A stretch of DNA of 64,000 nt, taken from assembly GCA_958428295.1 (NCBI GenBank), contig CAUAFL010000006.1, forward strand, positions 12,609 through 76,608, written 5' to 3'. Source of the stretch: an uncultured Bacillota bacterium. GTDB lineage: Bacteria > Bacillota_I > Bacilli_A > RF39 > UBA660. Under the pieces are notes generated by a model, which made no database searches, was not told the DNA's origin, and saw nothing but the letters and a program-made list of their open reading frames with translations. Position numbers and translations under genes: made by a program. The stretch's first letter is position 1, and each line of letters opens with the position of its first letter. Positions 7,833 to 16,791 of the stretch are shown here, piece after piece.

Positions 7833-8108
7833 TTAAAATTTTTTATATTTCTTTTGACTTGACCTAAACTTTATCATTTTTATTATGATACTTAAAATAT
7901 TGCCTGATCCATTTGGCATAGGCAAAGTAATTAAAAATGTAAGAATAGGAAAGAAGCAAAAGAAGAATATTTTAATTAGCCCTGTTCCAAAAATTTTTGC
8001 AAGTATAAAACCTACAAGAACAGATAGACCAAGTAGTAATATCTCTTTAATTCCATATCCTTTAAATATTTCTCTTTTAACCCTTATGTTCTTCGGTATT
8101 AGATACAT
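7833..8108 (-). CDS. PrgI-like conjugation membrane protein
   Basis: A 91-residue protein beginning MYLIPKNIRVKREIFKGYGI, with two membrane spans (about residues 25-41 and 48-65) and a basic C-terminus. The N-terminal PKNI...GYG pattern and size match the PrgI family, which sits next to VirB4 and VirB6-type proteins in Gram-positive transfer systems (compare VirB3). It overlaps the end of the VirB6-like gene by 32 bases, and GGGGG lies upstream of the ATG within that gene. Confidence 0.8.
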   Translation of the reverse strand: MYLIPKNIRVKREIFKGYGIKEILLLGLSVLVGFILAKIFGTGLIKIFFFCFFPILTFLITLPMPNGSGNILSIIIKMIKFRSSQKKYKKF

Positions 8109-9486
8109 TTACATTCCCCCAATCTGTAGTAGTTTTATATAAAGTACTAGATTCTTGATTAAATGAATAATTGTTATTATCAATCATATCTTTGTATGTA
8201 TCAATTCTATCAGCAAGTGAAGTGGTGTTAGACATATCATCATTATAAGTAGGTATATCATTACTTCCACTATCCATAGTAGGACTACTACTTTCTGAAT
8301 TAGAATTTGAAGAATTATCTTGATTAGAAGATTGACTTGCAGATTCCAAATTAGAAGATGAAGAATTTGATGTCATATTAGGATCATTACCACTTGAATT
8401 ACTGTCTGGTGTAGAAGAAGAATTATCATTACTATTATTTGAATTAGTAGAGTTATCTTCTGTTTTCCCATATCTTGACATAGCTATCATACTTGTACCT
8501 AGTGCAGCCATACTATGTAATTCACTCATATTCGCCATTGTTCCAGTATTTGCATTTAACAAAGCACTTACTAATTGTGGCGATGATATGATAAAGAGTA
8601 AAGCACCTATGATGATAAGTATAACAGACATAGCATAAGAAGTACCTTTTACAACTGTACCAAAAACATTAAATAATATTCCAATACATAGGTACTGGAC
8701 AGCAGTAACTAGGAATGTACCTAAAACACCTTTTGCCCATACTTCAAATGTATGTGATCTATTTGATATTAAAGACGTACACACAAACGGTGCGATTGCC
8801 TTATATAAAGCCAGTTCTATCACTCGTTTAGCAACTTGAATTCCAATAAAAAATAAAAGAACGACGACGACTAAACCAACTATGAAAACAGAAAAGGTAT
8901 GAAAACTATATTTATATTCCCCTGAATCAAAAAGACCGTCATTCATAACAGCATTATAATCAACCGTCCACCAGTTCTCTATAAAGTATTTTTTATCAGA
9001 TTCGTCCATTTTGCTATCATCTGCAAAAGCCGTAAGTATCATTGAAGACATACTAGCTTCAAAAGAAGTAGGACTTGTTTCTGCAGTAGATGAAACTGAT
9101 ATTGTATATTGTGTAAGTTTAGATGATACATCATACCCCCAATTAAATATAGGTGGAATTAAAAACATCATTACTATACAAAAAATGATACCCCTAAATA
9201 CCCTAGTAGGGGAAGAATTATCATCTTGATTGACAAAATATCTCATTATAATTTCAATAATAACTTTCAGTACTAGCCAAGTACAGGCCACAATGATTGC
9301 AGCCGAATAAATCTTATTTACATACGGATTATCAAAAAACTTAAATTTCCATATATCATTGATAATCAAAAACATACCGTCTAGTAAAATGAGTACACCT
9401 TTTGCCAACATCCAAAATACCCAACGGATCGCGTCTGTTATCCAACCTGCAGACTCGTGTTGTACTGTTAATAACTGTAACATCAT
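8077..9486 (-). CDS. VirB6/TrbL-like polytopic channel protein
   Basis: A 469-residue protein with about six or seven membrane spans between residues 18 and 320, then a Ser/Asn-rich, charge-poor tail (residues 345-430). The MLAKGVLILLDGMFLIINDIW start and the large loop between spans 2 and 3 resemble the TrbL/VirB6 proteins of clostridial elements, which form the inner part of the mating channel. Its position before PrgI and VirB4 supports this. The low-complexity tail is probably exposed and poorly conserved. ATG-ATG start; AGGTGG lies upstream. Confidence 0.78.
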   Translation of the reverse strand: MMLQLLTVQHESAGWITDAIRWVFWMLAKGVLILLDGMFLIINDIWKFKFFDNPYVNKIYSAAIIVACTWLVLKVIIEIIMRYFVNQDDNSSPTRVFRGIIFCIVMMFLIPPIFNWGYDVSSKLTQYTISVSSTAETSPTSFEASMSSMILTAFADDSKMDESDKKYFIENWWTVDYNAVMNDGLFDSGEYKYSFHTFSVFIVGLVVVVLLFFIGIQVAKRVIELALYKAIAPFVCTSLISNRSHTFEVWAKGVLGTFLVTAVQYLCIGILFNVFGTVVKGTSYAMSVILIIIGALLFIISSPQLVSALLNANTGTMANMSELHSMAALGTSMIAMSRYGKTEDNSTNSNNSNDNSSSTPDSNSSGNDPNMTSNSSSSNLESASQSSNQDNSSNSNSESSSPTMDSGSNDIPTYNDDMSNTTSLADRIDTYKDMIDNNNYSFNQESSTLYKTTTDWGNVNVSNTEEHKG

Positions 9487-9497
9487 ACAAACACCAC

Positions 9498-10400
9498 CTA
9501 CATTGTCATTTTATTTTCTTTGGTATAGTCGTGTTCTAATTTTATTTCTAAACCACCTATATCAGCAAATAATCTTTTTGTCATATATATAGCGTCTGGT
9601 GTAAGTTTTCTTTGCCAACATTGATTTTTAGGCGACCACTTGTAGGCGTGACTTTTTAATTCTTCTATTACTTCTTGACTTGGTTTTTCATCAAAGAATA
9701 TTTTGACACGATTATCTTCTTTATCAAAACGGACTTCGCCATTATTAAAATAGTAGTCATTCATTTGTAGTTTATCCATTTTTTCTAACTGTTTTAAACG
9801 ATCCTTTACTGATTTTATATTTTGATTAGAGTTCGCTAATACATAAGGTGGAAGTGGATCTTCATTATTTTTTCTAGCTTTCTTATTATAATTCAAATAT
9901 GATTGATGATTTTCTTCTAAAAATTCTAATTTTGCTTGTAATTTTTCTTTTACAAGTGGATCGTCACTACTAATTGGCTCATTATATCCATTTCTATACT
10001 TACTTATAATTTCTTCTTTTGTATAAGCATTTTTTAACATATCATCAGTATTTTTATAGAATCTCTTTATCTTGTCTTCAATAGTATAAAGTGTGTTATC
10101 TATTTTAGCTTGGACCTTACACATTTTTTCAACAGGATATTTTGCTGGACCAGCCACATTGACAGGCACAAAATTTGCATTAACTCTTAATAATTCATTA
10201 TAACTGTCAGTAATTAGCTCTTTAAATTGTTCTTTTCTTTTATTTACAATTTCTAATTGTTTTTCGTTTAGTTCTCTGATTCCGTATAATTCAACAAATC
10301 TTTGATGTTCGTGATTAGCGTCATCTTGAATATGAGTGCCACGATTATACATACTCTGATTATCAGAACGTCTTACTAAATCTTTATCTAATTCTATCAA
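9498..10400 (-). CDS. unknown element protein with C-terminal WSPxxxxWQR segment
   Basis: A 300-residue, mostly helical, charged protein. The last 90 residues hold beta-rich VRFDKEDNRVKIFFDEKP, then HAYKWSPKNQCWQRKLTPDA (near residue 262). A similar Trp-rich segment closes many phage and plasmid accessory proteins and polyvalent proteins, but I cannot give a function. The start is TTG, seven bases after AAAGGGGG. It lies between the sortase region and the channel genes. Confidence 0.55.
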   Translation of the reverse strand: MIELDKDLVRRSDNQSMYNRGTHIQDDANHEHQRFVELYGIRELNEKQLEIVNKRKEQFKELITDSYNELLRVNANFVPVNVAGPAKYPVEKMCKVQAKIDNTLYTIEDKIKRFYKNTDDMLKNAYTKEEIISKYRNGYNEPISSDDPLVKEKLQAKLEFLEENHQSYLNYNKKARKNNEDPLPPYVLANSNQNIKSVKDRLKQLEKMDKLQMNDYYFNNGEVRFDKEDNRVKIFFDEKPSQEVIEELKSHAYKWSPKNQCWQRKLTPDAIYMTKRLFADIGGLEIKLEHDYTKENKMTM

Positions 10401-10413
10401 TTTTTAACCCCCT

Positions 10414-11076
10414 TTACATTTTTATAGTTTTTTCATCTTTGAAATTAAAACAACCGTCGCTTGGTTTCCTATATGGAAGACCGAAGTCATCGTACAAATC
10501 TTTTTCTCTAAAGTTACGTCTATCATAATTTTTTCCAAGATATTGTTCTATAAGCCGACAATTTTCTTCCCATTCAAAACCCAAAGATGAAAATATAAGA
10601 ATATCCTTATATAATAAATCTGTTTCATAATTTGAAGCTAACCCTAAAGCATTTTCAATAGTGGAAGAAAACTCTCTTGTACCACTACCTAAATTGATTT
10701 TAAAATCATATTCTTTCTTTGGATCAAACTTAAAATAATCACGATGATAAATATTATTTTTTTCACAAAAAACATCTTGACTAACAAGATACTTTTTATA
10801 ATCTTTACAATCATCTTTGTTAGTATTATATTTCTCAATAACTTGTTCAGTTGTAAGTTCATCATCTACTAACCATATAAGACATTGTAATTTGTTTTTA
10901 AATTCTTCTTCCCACCATTCATTAGTGGAATTATCAACACCAAAATATCCTTTACCATTTTTATTTTTTACAAGGAATTTTCCAGTTAAATAACTAGGCA
11001 TTTTACCATAGTCAGAGTTTTCTCGCTCATTAAATAAACGACTATAAAGATTAAAATCTATTTCATATATCTTCAT
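10414..11076 (-). CDS. unknown protein of the transfer operon (220 aa)
   Basis: No membrane span or signal peptide. It is acidic and aromatic-rich, with many Tyr, Trp and Asp, including EWWEEEFKNKLQCLIWLVDD and YDRRNFREKDLYDDFGLPYR. The ATG overlaps the stop of the upstream ribbon-helix-helix gene by four bases and has CAGGGGG at good distance. It could be an antirestriction or plasmid housekeeping protein. I have no specific match. Confidence 0.55.
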   Translation of the reverse strand: MKIYEIDFNLYSRLFNERENSDYGKMPSYLTGKFLVKNKNGKGYFGVDNSTNEWWEEEFKNKLQCLIWLVDDELTTEQVIEKYNTNKDDCKDYKKYLVSQDVFCEKNNIYHRDYFKFDPKKEYDFKINLGSGTREFSSTIENALGLASNYETDLLYKDILIFSSLGFEWEENCRLIEQYLGKNYDRRNFREKDLYDDFGLPYRKPSDGCFNFKDEKTIKM

Positions 11077-11297
11077 TTATAACCCCCTGATAACTTCTTA
11101 TTGAAATTATCCACATCATAAATATTTTTATCTTTTTCCAAAGTATTAGAAACAATTTCACATTCCTTTAAATCTTTTTTTATTAGTGTCCTTATATAAT
11201 CAGACATAGAAATATCTAATTCTTTGGATCTTTTTCTTATATCTTTTTTGAGATTTTTTGTTATGTAAAACATAAACTTTGTATTATATCTTTTAAT
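11073..11297 (-). CDS. ribbon-helix-helix DNA-binding protein, probable AUU start
   Basis: The C-terminal 66 residues (from the internal ATG at 11273) are a CopG/Arc-type fold: FYITKNLKKDIRKRSKELD then MSDYIRTLIKKDLKE. The AAGGGGG site lies 32 bases before that ATG, too far. Eight bases after the site an in-frame ATT gives a start reading I/M-K-R-Y-N-T-K-F-M, a natural N-terminus for this fold. The site overlaps the stop codon of the sortase gene. It is likely a regulator or partition/relaxosome helper. Confidence 0.6.
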   Translation of the reverse strand: MKRYNTKFMFYITKNLKKDIRKRSKELDISMSDYIRTLIKKDLKECEIVSNTLEKDKNIYDVDNFNKKLSGGYK

Positions 11298-11302
11298 TTT
11301 AA

Positions 11303-11917
11303 TTACCCCCTTAATTCACATATAACAATAAGTCGTTGCTTACTATTATTTTTACAAGTAACAAGTGTTAATTGTTTTTTGTCATTTATACTATTGAAAT
11401 AAGACATATCATTATCATTGATTGTATGTTTACTGATAATAGTAAAATAGTAAGTATTTTGATGAGTAACAATCTTTACTTGATCGCCAACTCTCATATA
11501 ATGTAATTTTTGAAACACATTACTGGTGCTATGGCCTGCTAGAATCATATTACCAAATTCATCATCTAAATTAGCAGATACAGATAAAGTACCAACTAAA
11601 TTTTTATCTAAAACTTTTTTTGATGTTCCTGTTGTGATAAGTCTTTTAATTCCATACCCAGAAAGTTCTATATATCCTAAATAGTTATCAGTTAATACAA
11701 ATTCCTGTTTTGGTGTTTCAATTATAGTAGGTGTTTCTTCTGGTATTTCTACTTCTGGTGTAGGAACATCTGGAAACAAATCATTGATAATAGTTTCTGT
11801 TTCTTGTTTATCTATTTCTTTATTATGTAGAAAACAATAAGTAGAAAGGATCGCCACTATAATTAGTAACAATCCAATCACTACAAGTATTTTATTTATT
11901 ATTTTTCTTTTTAGCAT
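11303..11917 (-). CDS. sortase
   Basis: A 204-residue transpeptidase with one N-terminal membrane anchor (residues 8-28), a Glu/Pro-rich stalk and a sortase barrel. The catalytic residues are visible: His in ILAGHST, Cys in TLVTCKNN and Arg in QRLIVICEL. Sortases cut LPxTG-like signals and link the protein to the cell wall or another subunit. It overlaps the adhesin gene by 26 bases, so the adhesin is the obvious substrate. I do not assign the class firmly. Confidence 0.88.
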   Translation of the reverse strand: MLKRKIINKILVVIGLLLIIVAILSTYCFLHNKEIDKQETETIINDLFPDVPTPEVEIPEETPTIIETPKQEFVLTDNYLGYIELSGYGIKRLITTGTSKKVLDKNLVGTLSVSANLDDEFGNMILAGHSTSNVFQKLHYMRVGDQVKIVTHQNTYYFTIISKHTINDNDMSYFNSINDKKQLTLVTCKNNSKQRLIVICELRG

Positions 11918-14630
11918 ATAATAGAAGACCTAACCCTACTAGGGCAGTACCCATAATAGTAATAACACTAGTTATATCAGTATTGAATGTTTTAGGCATT
12001 TCTACTTTTTCATTAGTCATTGTTGCTTTTACAACTTCGCCATTCTCTAAAATTTCAAAATACATTTTTTCTTCATTCAAAATATAATTTTCTGGTGCTT
12101 CTTTTTCAAGAATGTAGTACTTACCATATTCTAAATCTTTAATGATGATTTTACCGTTTTCATCAGTACGACCAGAAAAGATAAGTTCTTCTGTTTCAGC
12201 ATTATATACTTCAATCAATGTGTTAGGAAGTGGATCGCCAGTAGATAAATCTACCTTTGTAAATTCCAAATCTCCTTTAAATTTTTCATTAGTCATACTA
12301 GCTTTTACAACTTCGCCATTTTCTAAAATCTCAAAATATACTTTCTCATCAGATAATTTATAACCTGTTACTGTTTCAGTTTCAATTATATAGAATTTTC
12401 CAATAAATAGATTTTCTATTTTGATTTTACCGTTTTCATCAGTAACACCACTATAAATAAGTTCATCGTCAGAAGTATATATTTCTATTTTTACATTAGG
12501 AAGTTCCTTACCACTTGTTAGATCAGTTTTACGAAAATCTAAACTTCCTTTTCCTAGATAGTTTTTAAGAGTAAATGTTTTTTTGATTATAGGTGTATAT
12601 TGATCCTTATATTCAAGAACAAACTCATATTCTTCATTATCTAAAATATGATTTCCAGTAGTAGAAATTTCTTTTATAATATACTTTCCAAGTTTTAAAT
12701 CTTCAAATCTTACAAAACCTTTATCATTTGTTTCAAGTGTTTTAATAAGATTACCTGATTCATCATATAAACCAAATACTACATTAGGAAGTTCTATTTC
12801 TTCATAAGTATATGTACCATTTTCAATTACTATTTGTTCGCCAACTTTATTTAATTCAATAACACCTTTAACTTCTTGATTTTCAAAATGAATTTCAAGT
12901 ATGGCGTCAAAGTCATCAGTTTTCTTAATATCGGCTTTCTCATCTATAGTAAATGGAAGTGGTGTAGAATTCCAAACATACCCATAAACAACTTGATTTA
13001 CTTCTTCTAATTGATAATTACCACTATTTAATGGATATGGTGTAATTAAGACACCGTCCTTATCAGTTTCAAATTCACAATAAGTTGTTGTAGTAGGATA
13101 AGATACTGTTTGACATACATACTTACCAGTTGCTAAATCTTTAATTTTAAACTTAATACCAGCTTGTGTAACATTATTACCGTCTTGATCTACTTTAACT
13201 ACTTTTAATCTTGATGTGATTTCAGCATTTGAGAAAACCTTATTGATAGTAGGACCTAAATCTCTAACTTCAAAATGATAATCTTCTATTTTTTCAAACC
13301 CACTTGTAGAAGTAAGTTGTCTTAATGTGTAATCGCCATAAGGAAGTGAAAAGTAAATCTTACCGTCTTTATCTGTAGTTTCTATTGATACTAAATTATT
13401 ATTATGATCATAGATAGCAAATTCAACCCCAATCTCTGGTGTCATAATTTGTGTTTTATCAGAAGCATAAACTTTTGTAATTTCATATTCACGAGTGATT
13501 ACTTCTTCGTAAACATCTACTTTAACAAGTAAATTATTTTCATCTACTGTGAAGTAATACTTTTGAGTATCTAATTTATATCCTTGACTAGGTGTAATTT
13601 CTTGCAAATAAAATCTACCTAAATCAGGTAGATAATCACTTCTTGCAAAAGCATTATTATCCGTTGTTATTGTTCCAACAAGATCGTTTGTTTCGGCATT
13701 GTATATTCCATAAGTGGCATTAGAAAGTGAAGCTAATCCCTGTGGAATTACTTCGCCTGTGTCTTTATCTCTCTTTGTGATTTCAACACGACCACCAACT
13801 ACTTTTAAATTGATAGTAGAATATAAAGGATCAAATGATCCAACTCTAAATACATTTTGAGTGCCTTCCTTAAAATATACTACTGGTGGTGTAGGATATA
13901 AAGAATCTTCCTTTGATAACTTAATAGTAGCATTTCCGACACCAGTAGCAGTAATTGAAAGTGAATTACCATTGATACTTGCACTTGCATTACTTTGTTC
14001 TTTTACTCTATACCCATTTAAAACATTATTTACATCATTTAATGTAATAGTTTTTCCTAAAGGTAGTGTAATAGATTCTGAATTAAAGTTAGGCCTTTTA
14101 TTGTGTTGAGCAACTAAACTTTCAATCTCATTTATTTCATCAATAAATAAATTGTCATTTCTAGTACCATTTAAACCGTCAGTAAAGTAAATAGTACTTG
14201 TTGGCTCTGCAGTACGCCAAATCAATACTTGTGTAACAGCATACCATTTTGGGGTATTATGATTTCCATATCCATACCCATAATAGGCAAGTAAACTAAT
14301 TCTATCCCATTGTTCTGGTGTCATATTAAGATAAGTTGCATAATCACTTCGTGCAACATTATAAATAAGGTTATTATCAATATCAACAAATGGTTGAAGA
14401 CAATAAACAAAAGCATTATCTTCACTACGACGCATAAATCTTGCTTGTTTATAAGCAACATAACCGTCGGATCTTGCTTTTTTCAAATATACATTTGAAA
14501 TATATTCGCTAGGCCAAATAGCTTGTCCTGCATAAGTTTCAGCTTTGACTTCTAAAGTAGAAGTGGCAAAGCCTAAAACTATACCCAGTAAAATGGGTAT
14601 AGCAAGTAAAATTTTTCTTTTTATATTCAT
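11892..14630 (-). CDS. thioester- and Cna-B-domain cell-wall adhesin
   Basis: A 912-residue surface protein. The signal peptide is residues 1-31. Next comes a thioester-type adhesin domain (about 32-165), with Cys in FVYCLQPF and Gln in VTQVLIW, the pair that forms the Cys-Gln thioester in such domains. Five or more Cna-B/SpaA repeats follow (about 275-880), with recurrent G-x-Y-x-L-x-E edges and Lys/Glu/Asn residues consistent with isopeptide bonds. The last two repeats are close copies. The C-terminus is MPKTF, a hydrophobic span and KKKNNK: a sorting signal that departs from LPxTG. It would let carriers attach to other cells or host surfaces and could help mating. Confidence 0.85.
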   Translation of the reverse strand: MNIKRKILLAIPILLGIVLGFATSTLEVKAETYAGQAIWPSEYISNVYLKKARSDGYVAYKQARFMRRSEDNAFVYCLQPFVDIDNNLIYNVARSDYATYLNMTPEQWDRISLLAYYGYGYGNHNTPKWYAVTQVLIWRTAEPTSTIYFTDGLNGTRNDNLFIDEINEIESLVAQHNKRPNFNSESITLPLGKTITLNDVNNVLNGYRVKEQSNASASINGNSLSITATGVGNATIKLSKEDSLYPTPPVVYFKEGTQNVFRVGSFDPLYSTINLKVVGGRVEITKRDKDTGEVIPQGLASLSNATYGIYNAETNDLVGTITTDNNAFARSDYLPDLGRFYLQEITPSQGYKLDTQKYYFTVDENNLLVKVDVYEEVITREYEITKVYASDKTQIMTPEIGVEFAIYDHNNNLVSIETTDKDGKIYFSLPYGDYTLRQLTSTSGFEKIEDYHFEVRDLGPTINKVFSNAEITSRLKVVKVDQDGNNVTQAGIKFKIKDLATGKYVCQTVSYPTTTTYCEFETDKDGVLITPYPLNSGNYQLEEVNQVVYGYVWNSTPLPFTIDEKADIKKTDDFDAILEIHFENQEVKGVIELNKVGEQIVIENGTYTYEEIELPNVVFGLYDESGNLIKTLETNDKGFVRFEDLKLGKYIIKEISTTGNHILDNEEYEFVLEYKDQYTPIIKKTFTLKNYLGKGSLDFRKTDLTSGKELPNVKIEIYTSDDELIYSGVTDENGKIKIENLFIGKFYIIETETVTGYKLSDEKVYFEILENGEVVKASMTNEKFKGDLEFTKVDLSTGDPLPNTLIEVYNAETEELIFSGRTDENGKIIIKDLEYGKYYILEKEAPENYILNEEKMYFEILENGEVVKATMTNEKVEMPKTFNTDITSVITIMGTALVGLGLLLYAKKKNNK

Positions 14631-14675
14631 TAAAATTCCCCCTTATAAATTCATAAAAAAAAGACCTTTACGGCC

Positions 14676-15287
14676 TTATGATTCTAATTCTATATATTGA
14701 ATGTGATAACCTAAAAATTTACCAGAGTAACTATAAGTTTCATCACATCTAAAACGATAATTTTCTAACCCTGTATAATTTGCACCTGCATTATAACAAG
14801 CATTTTTTGTTTCTTCCATACTTCCTAATTTATTTACATCAAAATCTACTGTTTTCCAAGAAATCTCTGGACTATTGTAATAATCATATTCACTAATACC
14901 TAATTTTTCCCATTCTGTAGGTTGTTTAGGTTGTGGAACAACAACTTCTGGTGTAGTAGAAGTTTGTACTTCTACCTTATTATTTTGAGAAGTTTGTACT
15001 TCCTGTTTTGGTTGAGAAGTATTTTCTTTTTGAATAACAACTTCTTGTTTTACTTCTGGAGCAATTTCTTCTTGTTTTGTTTCTAATACTTCTTGATCTT
15101 CCTTATTATCTAATAGAGAAGTAATTATGTCTTCATCTATTAACTCTTGTTTTTCATTTGATGATGAATCAACTATGAGATTGTCTTTTTGATTAGTTTT
15201 TGTTTCTTGATAAATATATCCTTTCACAAACACACTAATAAAACCGACTAATAAAATAATACCACTAATTTTAAATATTTTCTTTAA
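14676..15287 (-). CDS. membrane-anchored protein with Gln/Glu/Thr-rich stalk
   Basis: I place the start at the ATG giving MLKKIFKISGIILLVGF (203 residues), since the upstream codons lie across the ribosome site AAAGGA. A single N-terminal span is followed by about 110 low-complexity residues (Gln, Glu, Val, Pro). A compact C-terminal domain of about 75 residues follows, from WEKLGISEYDYYNSP to the end, with two Cys. It is probably extracellular, next to the adhesin, and may be a wall-spanning accessory protein. Not recognised. Confidence 0.55.
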   Translation of the reverse strand, partial: LKKIFKISGIILLVGFISVFVKGYIYQETKTNQKDNLIVDSSSNEKQELIDEDIITSLLDNKEDQEVLETKQEEIAPEVKQEVVIQKENTSQPKQEVQTSQNNKVEVQTSTTPEVVVPQPKQPTEWEKLGISEYDYYNSPEISWKTVDFDVNKLGSMEETKNACYNAGANYTGLENYRFRCDETYSYSGKFLGYHIQYIELES

Positions 15288-15364
15288 CATACATAAGCAC
15301 GTCCTTTCTTTAAATGAATAATAACGCGCTTTCAAAAAAAATACAGCCCCTAAATTGAAAAAAA

Positions 15365-15700
15365 TTACATTTTTACATTTTTTTCTTGATCTATATCATC
15401 TTTTATTGATTTAGATGATGATAAAAAAGATATTCTTTCGGCAATTATAGAAATTTTATTATCCTTACCTTGTAATCTTCCTTTTATACCTAAAATATCG
15501 CCTTTTTTACAATATTCAGCGGTACTTTCTGCTATAGTATTCCAAACACTTACAGGAAAAAAATCTGTTTCATATTCGCCATTAGCATTTTTGAAAGGCC
15601 TAGAAACAGCTACAGTAAAATTACATACCTTTTTATTATCTTCTAATTCTTTTATGGTAGGATCGCCAACAAGTCTTCCTACAATAGACATCATATTCAT
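15365..15700 (-). CDS. ssb: single-stranded DNA-binding protein (element-encoded)
   Basis: A 111-residue OB-fold protein with SSB hallmarks: SIVGRLVGDPTIKELEDNKKVCNFTVAVSR at the N-terminus and FFPVSVWNTIAESTAEYCKKGD in the middle. It coats transferred single strands. It is shorter than chromosomal SSB and lacks the acidic tail ending in DDDIPF that recruits host replication proteins; its tail ends EKNVKM instead. The ribosome site is AAGGGGG. Confidence 0.9.
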   Translation of the reverse strand: MNMMSIVGRLVGDPTIKELEDNKKVCNFTVAVSRPFKNANGEYETDFFPVSVWNTIAESTAEYCKKGDILGIKGRLQGKDNKISIIAERISFLSSSKSIKDDIDQEKNVKM

Positions 15701-15701
15701 T

Positions 15702-15965
15702 TTATACCCCCTTAAATTCTAAATTTAATCTTATTTTTTCTAACTCTATAAGAAGATTTTTTAATCTTTGTTGATTAAGATTCTTCTTATAAAGATTTTG
15801 ATTTTTCTTTTTGTAGAATATATTAAGTAAATTCTCTACAAAGATAATGTCTTCTAAACCGTCAATTATCTTTTTTTCTACAAAACAAGTTTCAACTTCA
15901 TATTCCATAATTCTAAAATATTTACACGTTTTTATAATTTCTTTTACTAATTTTTCTTGACTCAT
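15702..15965 (-). CDS. small helical protein, unknown (87 aa)
   Basis: A charged all-helical protein (for example EKLVKEIIKTCKYFRIMEYE) with a basic middle (YKKKNQNLYKKNLNQQR). It sits between the pilin-like gene and ssb with short spacing on both sides. No membrane span and no recognised domain. Confidence 0.5.
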   Translation of the reverse strand: MSQEKLVKEIIKTCKYFRIMEYEVETCFVEKKIIDGLEDIIFVENLLNIFYKKKNQNLYKKNLNQQRLKNLLIELEKIRLNLEFKGV

Positions 15966-15969
15966 ATGA

Positions 15970-16209
15970 TCACTTAAAATAAGTTAAGATCCAGTTTACA
16001 AATTGCACTACAAGAAATACAGAAACACCAGCGATTAGTGTTGTTCTAATTTTACGAAGCGAAGCAGCTTTCTGATGATCTTCAGAAGCTACCATATAAA
16101 AGATACAATCTTTTAAAACAAAAAAGCCCGTCGCACCTGCAACGAACATTTTTAAATAATTTGTTGCGTCATTGATTAGACGCAAAATATCATTAAGTAT
16201 TGATTCCAT
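15970..16209 (-). CDS. VirB2/TrbC-like small membrane protein (candidate conjugative pilin or channel subunit)
   Basis: A 79-residue protein with two membrane spans (about residues 20-38 and 57-75) separated by a basic loop (HQKAASLRKIRTT). Size, topology and place in a transfer operon fit VirB2-like subunits of Gram-positive systems. It lacks a cleavable leader. AAGGGGGTTATAA lies directly before the ATG. Confidence 0.55.
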   Translation of the reverse strand: MESILNDILRLINDATNYLKMFVAGATGFFVLKDCIFYMVASEDHQKAASLRKIRTTLIAGVSVFLVVQFVNWILTYFK

Positions 16210-16220
16210 TTATAACCCCC

Positions 16221-16712
16221 TTATATTTTGTATGTTTCTAAAAGTTCTTCAATATTTTTGTTTTCAAGTTGTTTTTTAGTTTCTCGACACGCCTTAAAAA
16301 TTAAACCTAATTGATTATCAGAATTTATTTCTAAAGTTTTATTGTTAAATTCATATTCAAACTCTTTTTCTATATTACCACTATGCGAATTATACATTGA
16401 TACTTCTATAGTAGTACTATTATCATTTACTGATCCTACTTGAAAACTAAATTTGTAATCATCTTTTTCAATATCATTAAACATATTTATAATTATGTTT
16501 TTTGGATATTGTAAAGATTCATTTGTAAGACTAGGATAGTCATCGCTATAATTATCATCGTAATACTTAAATACTTCTTGTAATCTTTTTAAATCATCAT
16601 TACTTACATCTAAACCTTTACAAAGATATTCTTCATAAGCAAGTAATGCAGTTCCAATTTCTGATCTTGAACAATCTTTAAATTGTTTTATAAGTTCTTC
16701 TAATTTATTTAT
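16221..16712 (-). CDS. unknown protein (163 aa), probable AUA start
   Basis: An acidic soluble protein without membrane spans. A TTG that could start the frame directly abuts the GGGGG site and is unlikely to be used. Nine bases after the site an in-frame ATA gives I/M-N-K-L-E-E-L-I-K, which I take as the start. The middle part is predicted beta-rich (FSFQVGSVNDNSTTIEVSMY). Function unknown. Confidence 0.5.
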   Translation of the reverse strand: MNKLEELIKQFKDCSRSEIGTALLAYEEYLCKGLDVSNDDLKRLQEVFKYYDDNYSDDYPSLTNESLQYPKNIIINMFNDIEKDDYKFSFQVGSVNDNSTTIEVSMYNSHSGNIEKEFEYEFNNKTLEINSDNQLGLIFKACRETKKQLENKNIEELLETYKI

Positions 16713-16791
16713 AAAAACCAACCCCCAATATTCTTTTAGTGAAATATTTTAGACTTTTCTTTTTAACACCCCCAATCATAAAAAATAGATG

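Noticed and set aside
13861..14109. Open frames on the opposite strand of the adhesin gene
   Set aside because: They have no ribosome sites and encode low-complexity Ser/Ile/Leu sequence; shadow frames of the repeats.
16712..16721. TTG at 16721 as the start of the 163-residue protein
   Set aside because: It abuts the GGGGG ribosome site with no spacer, so initiation there is unlikely.
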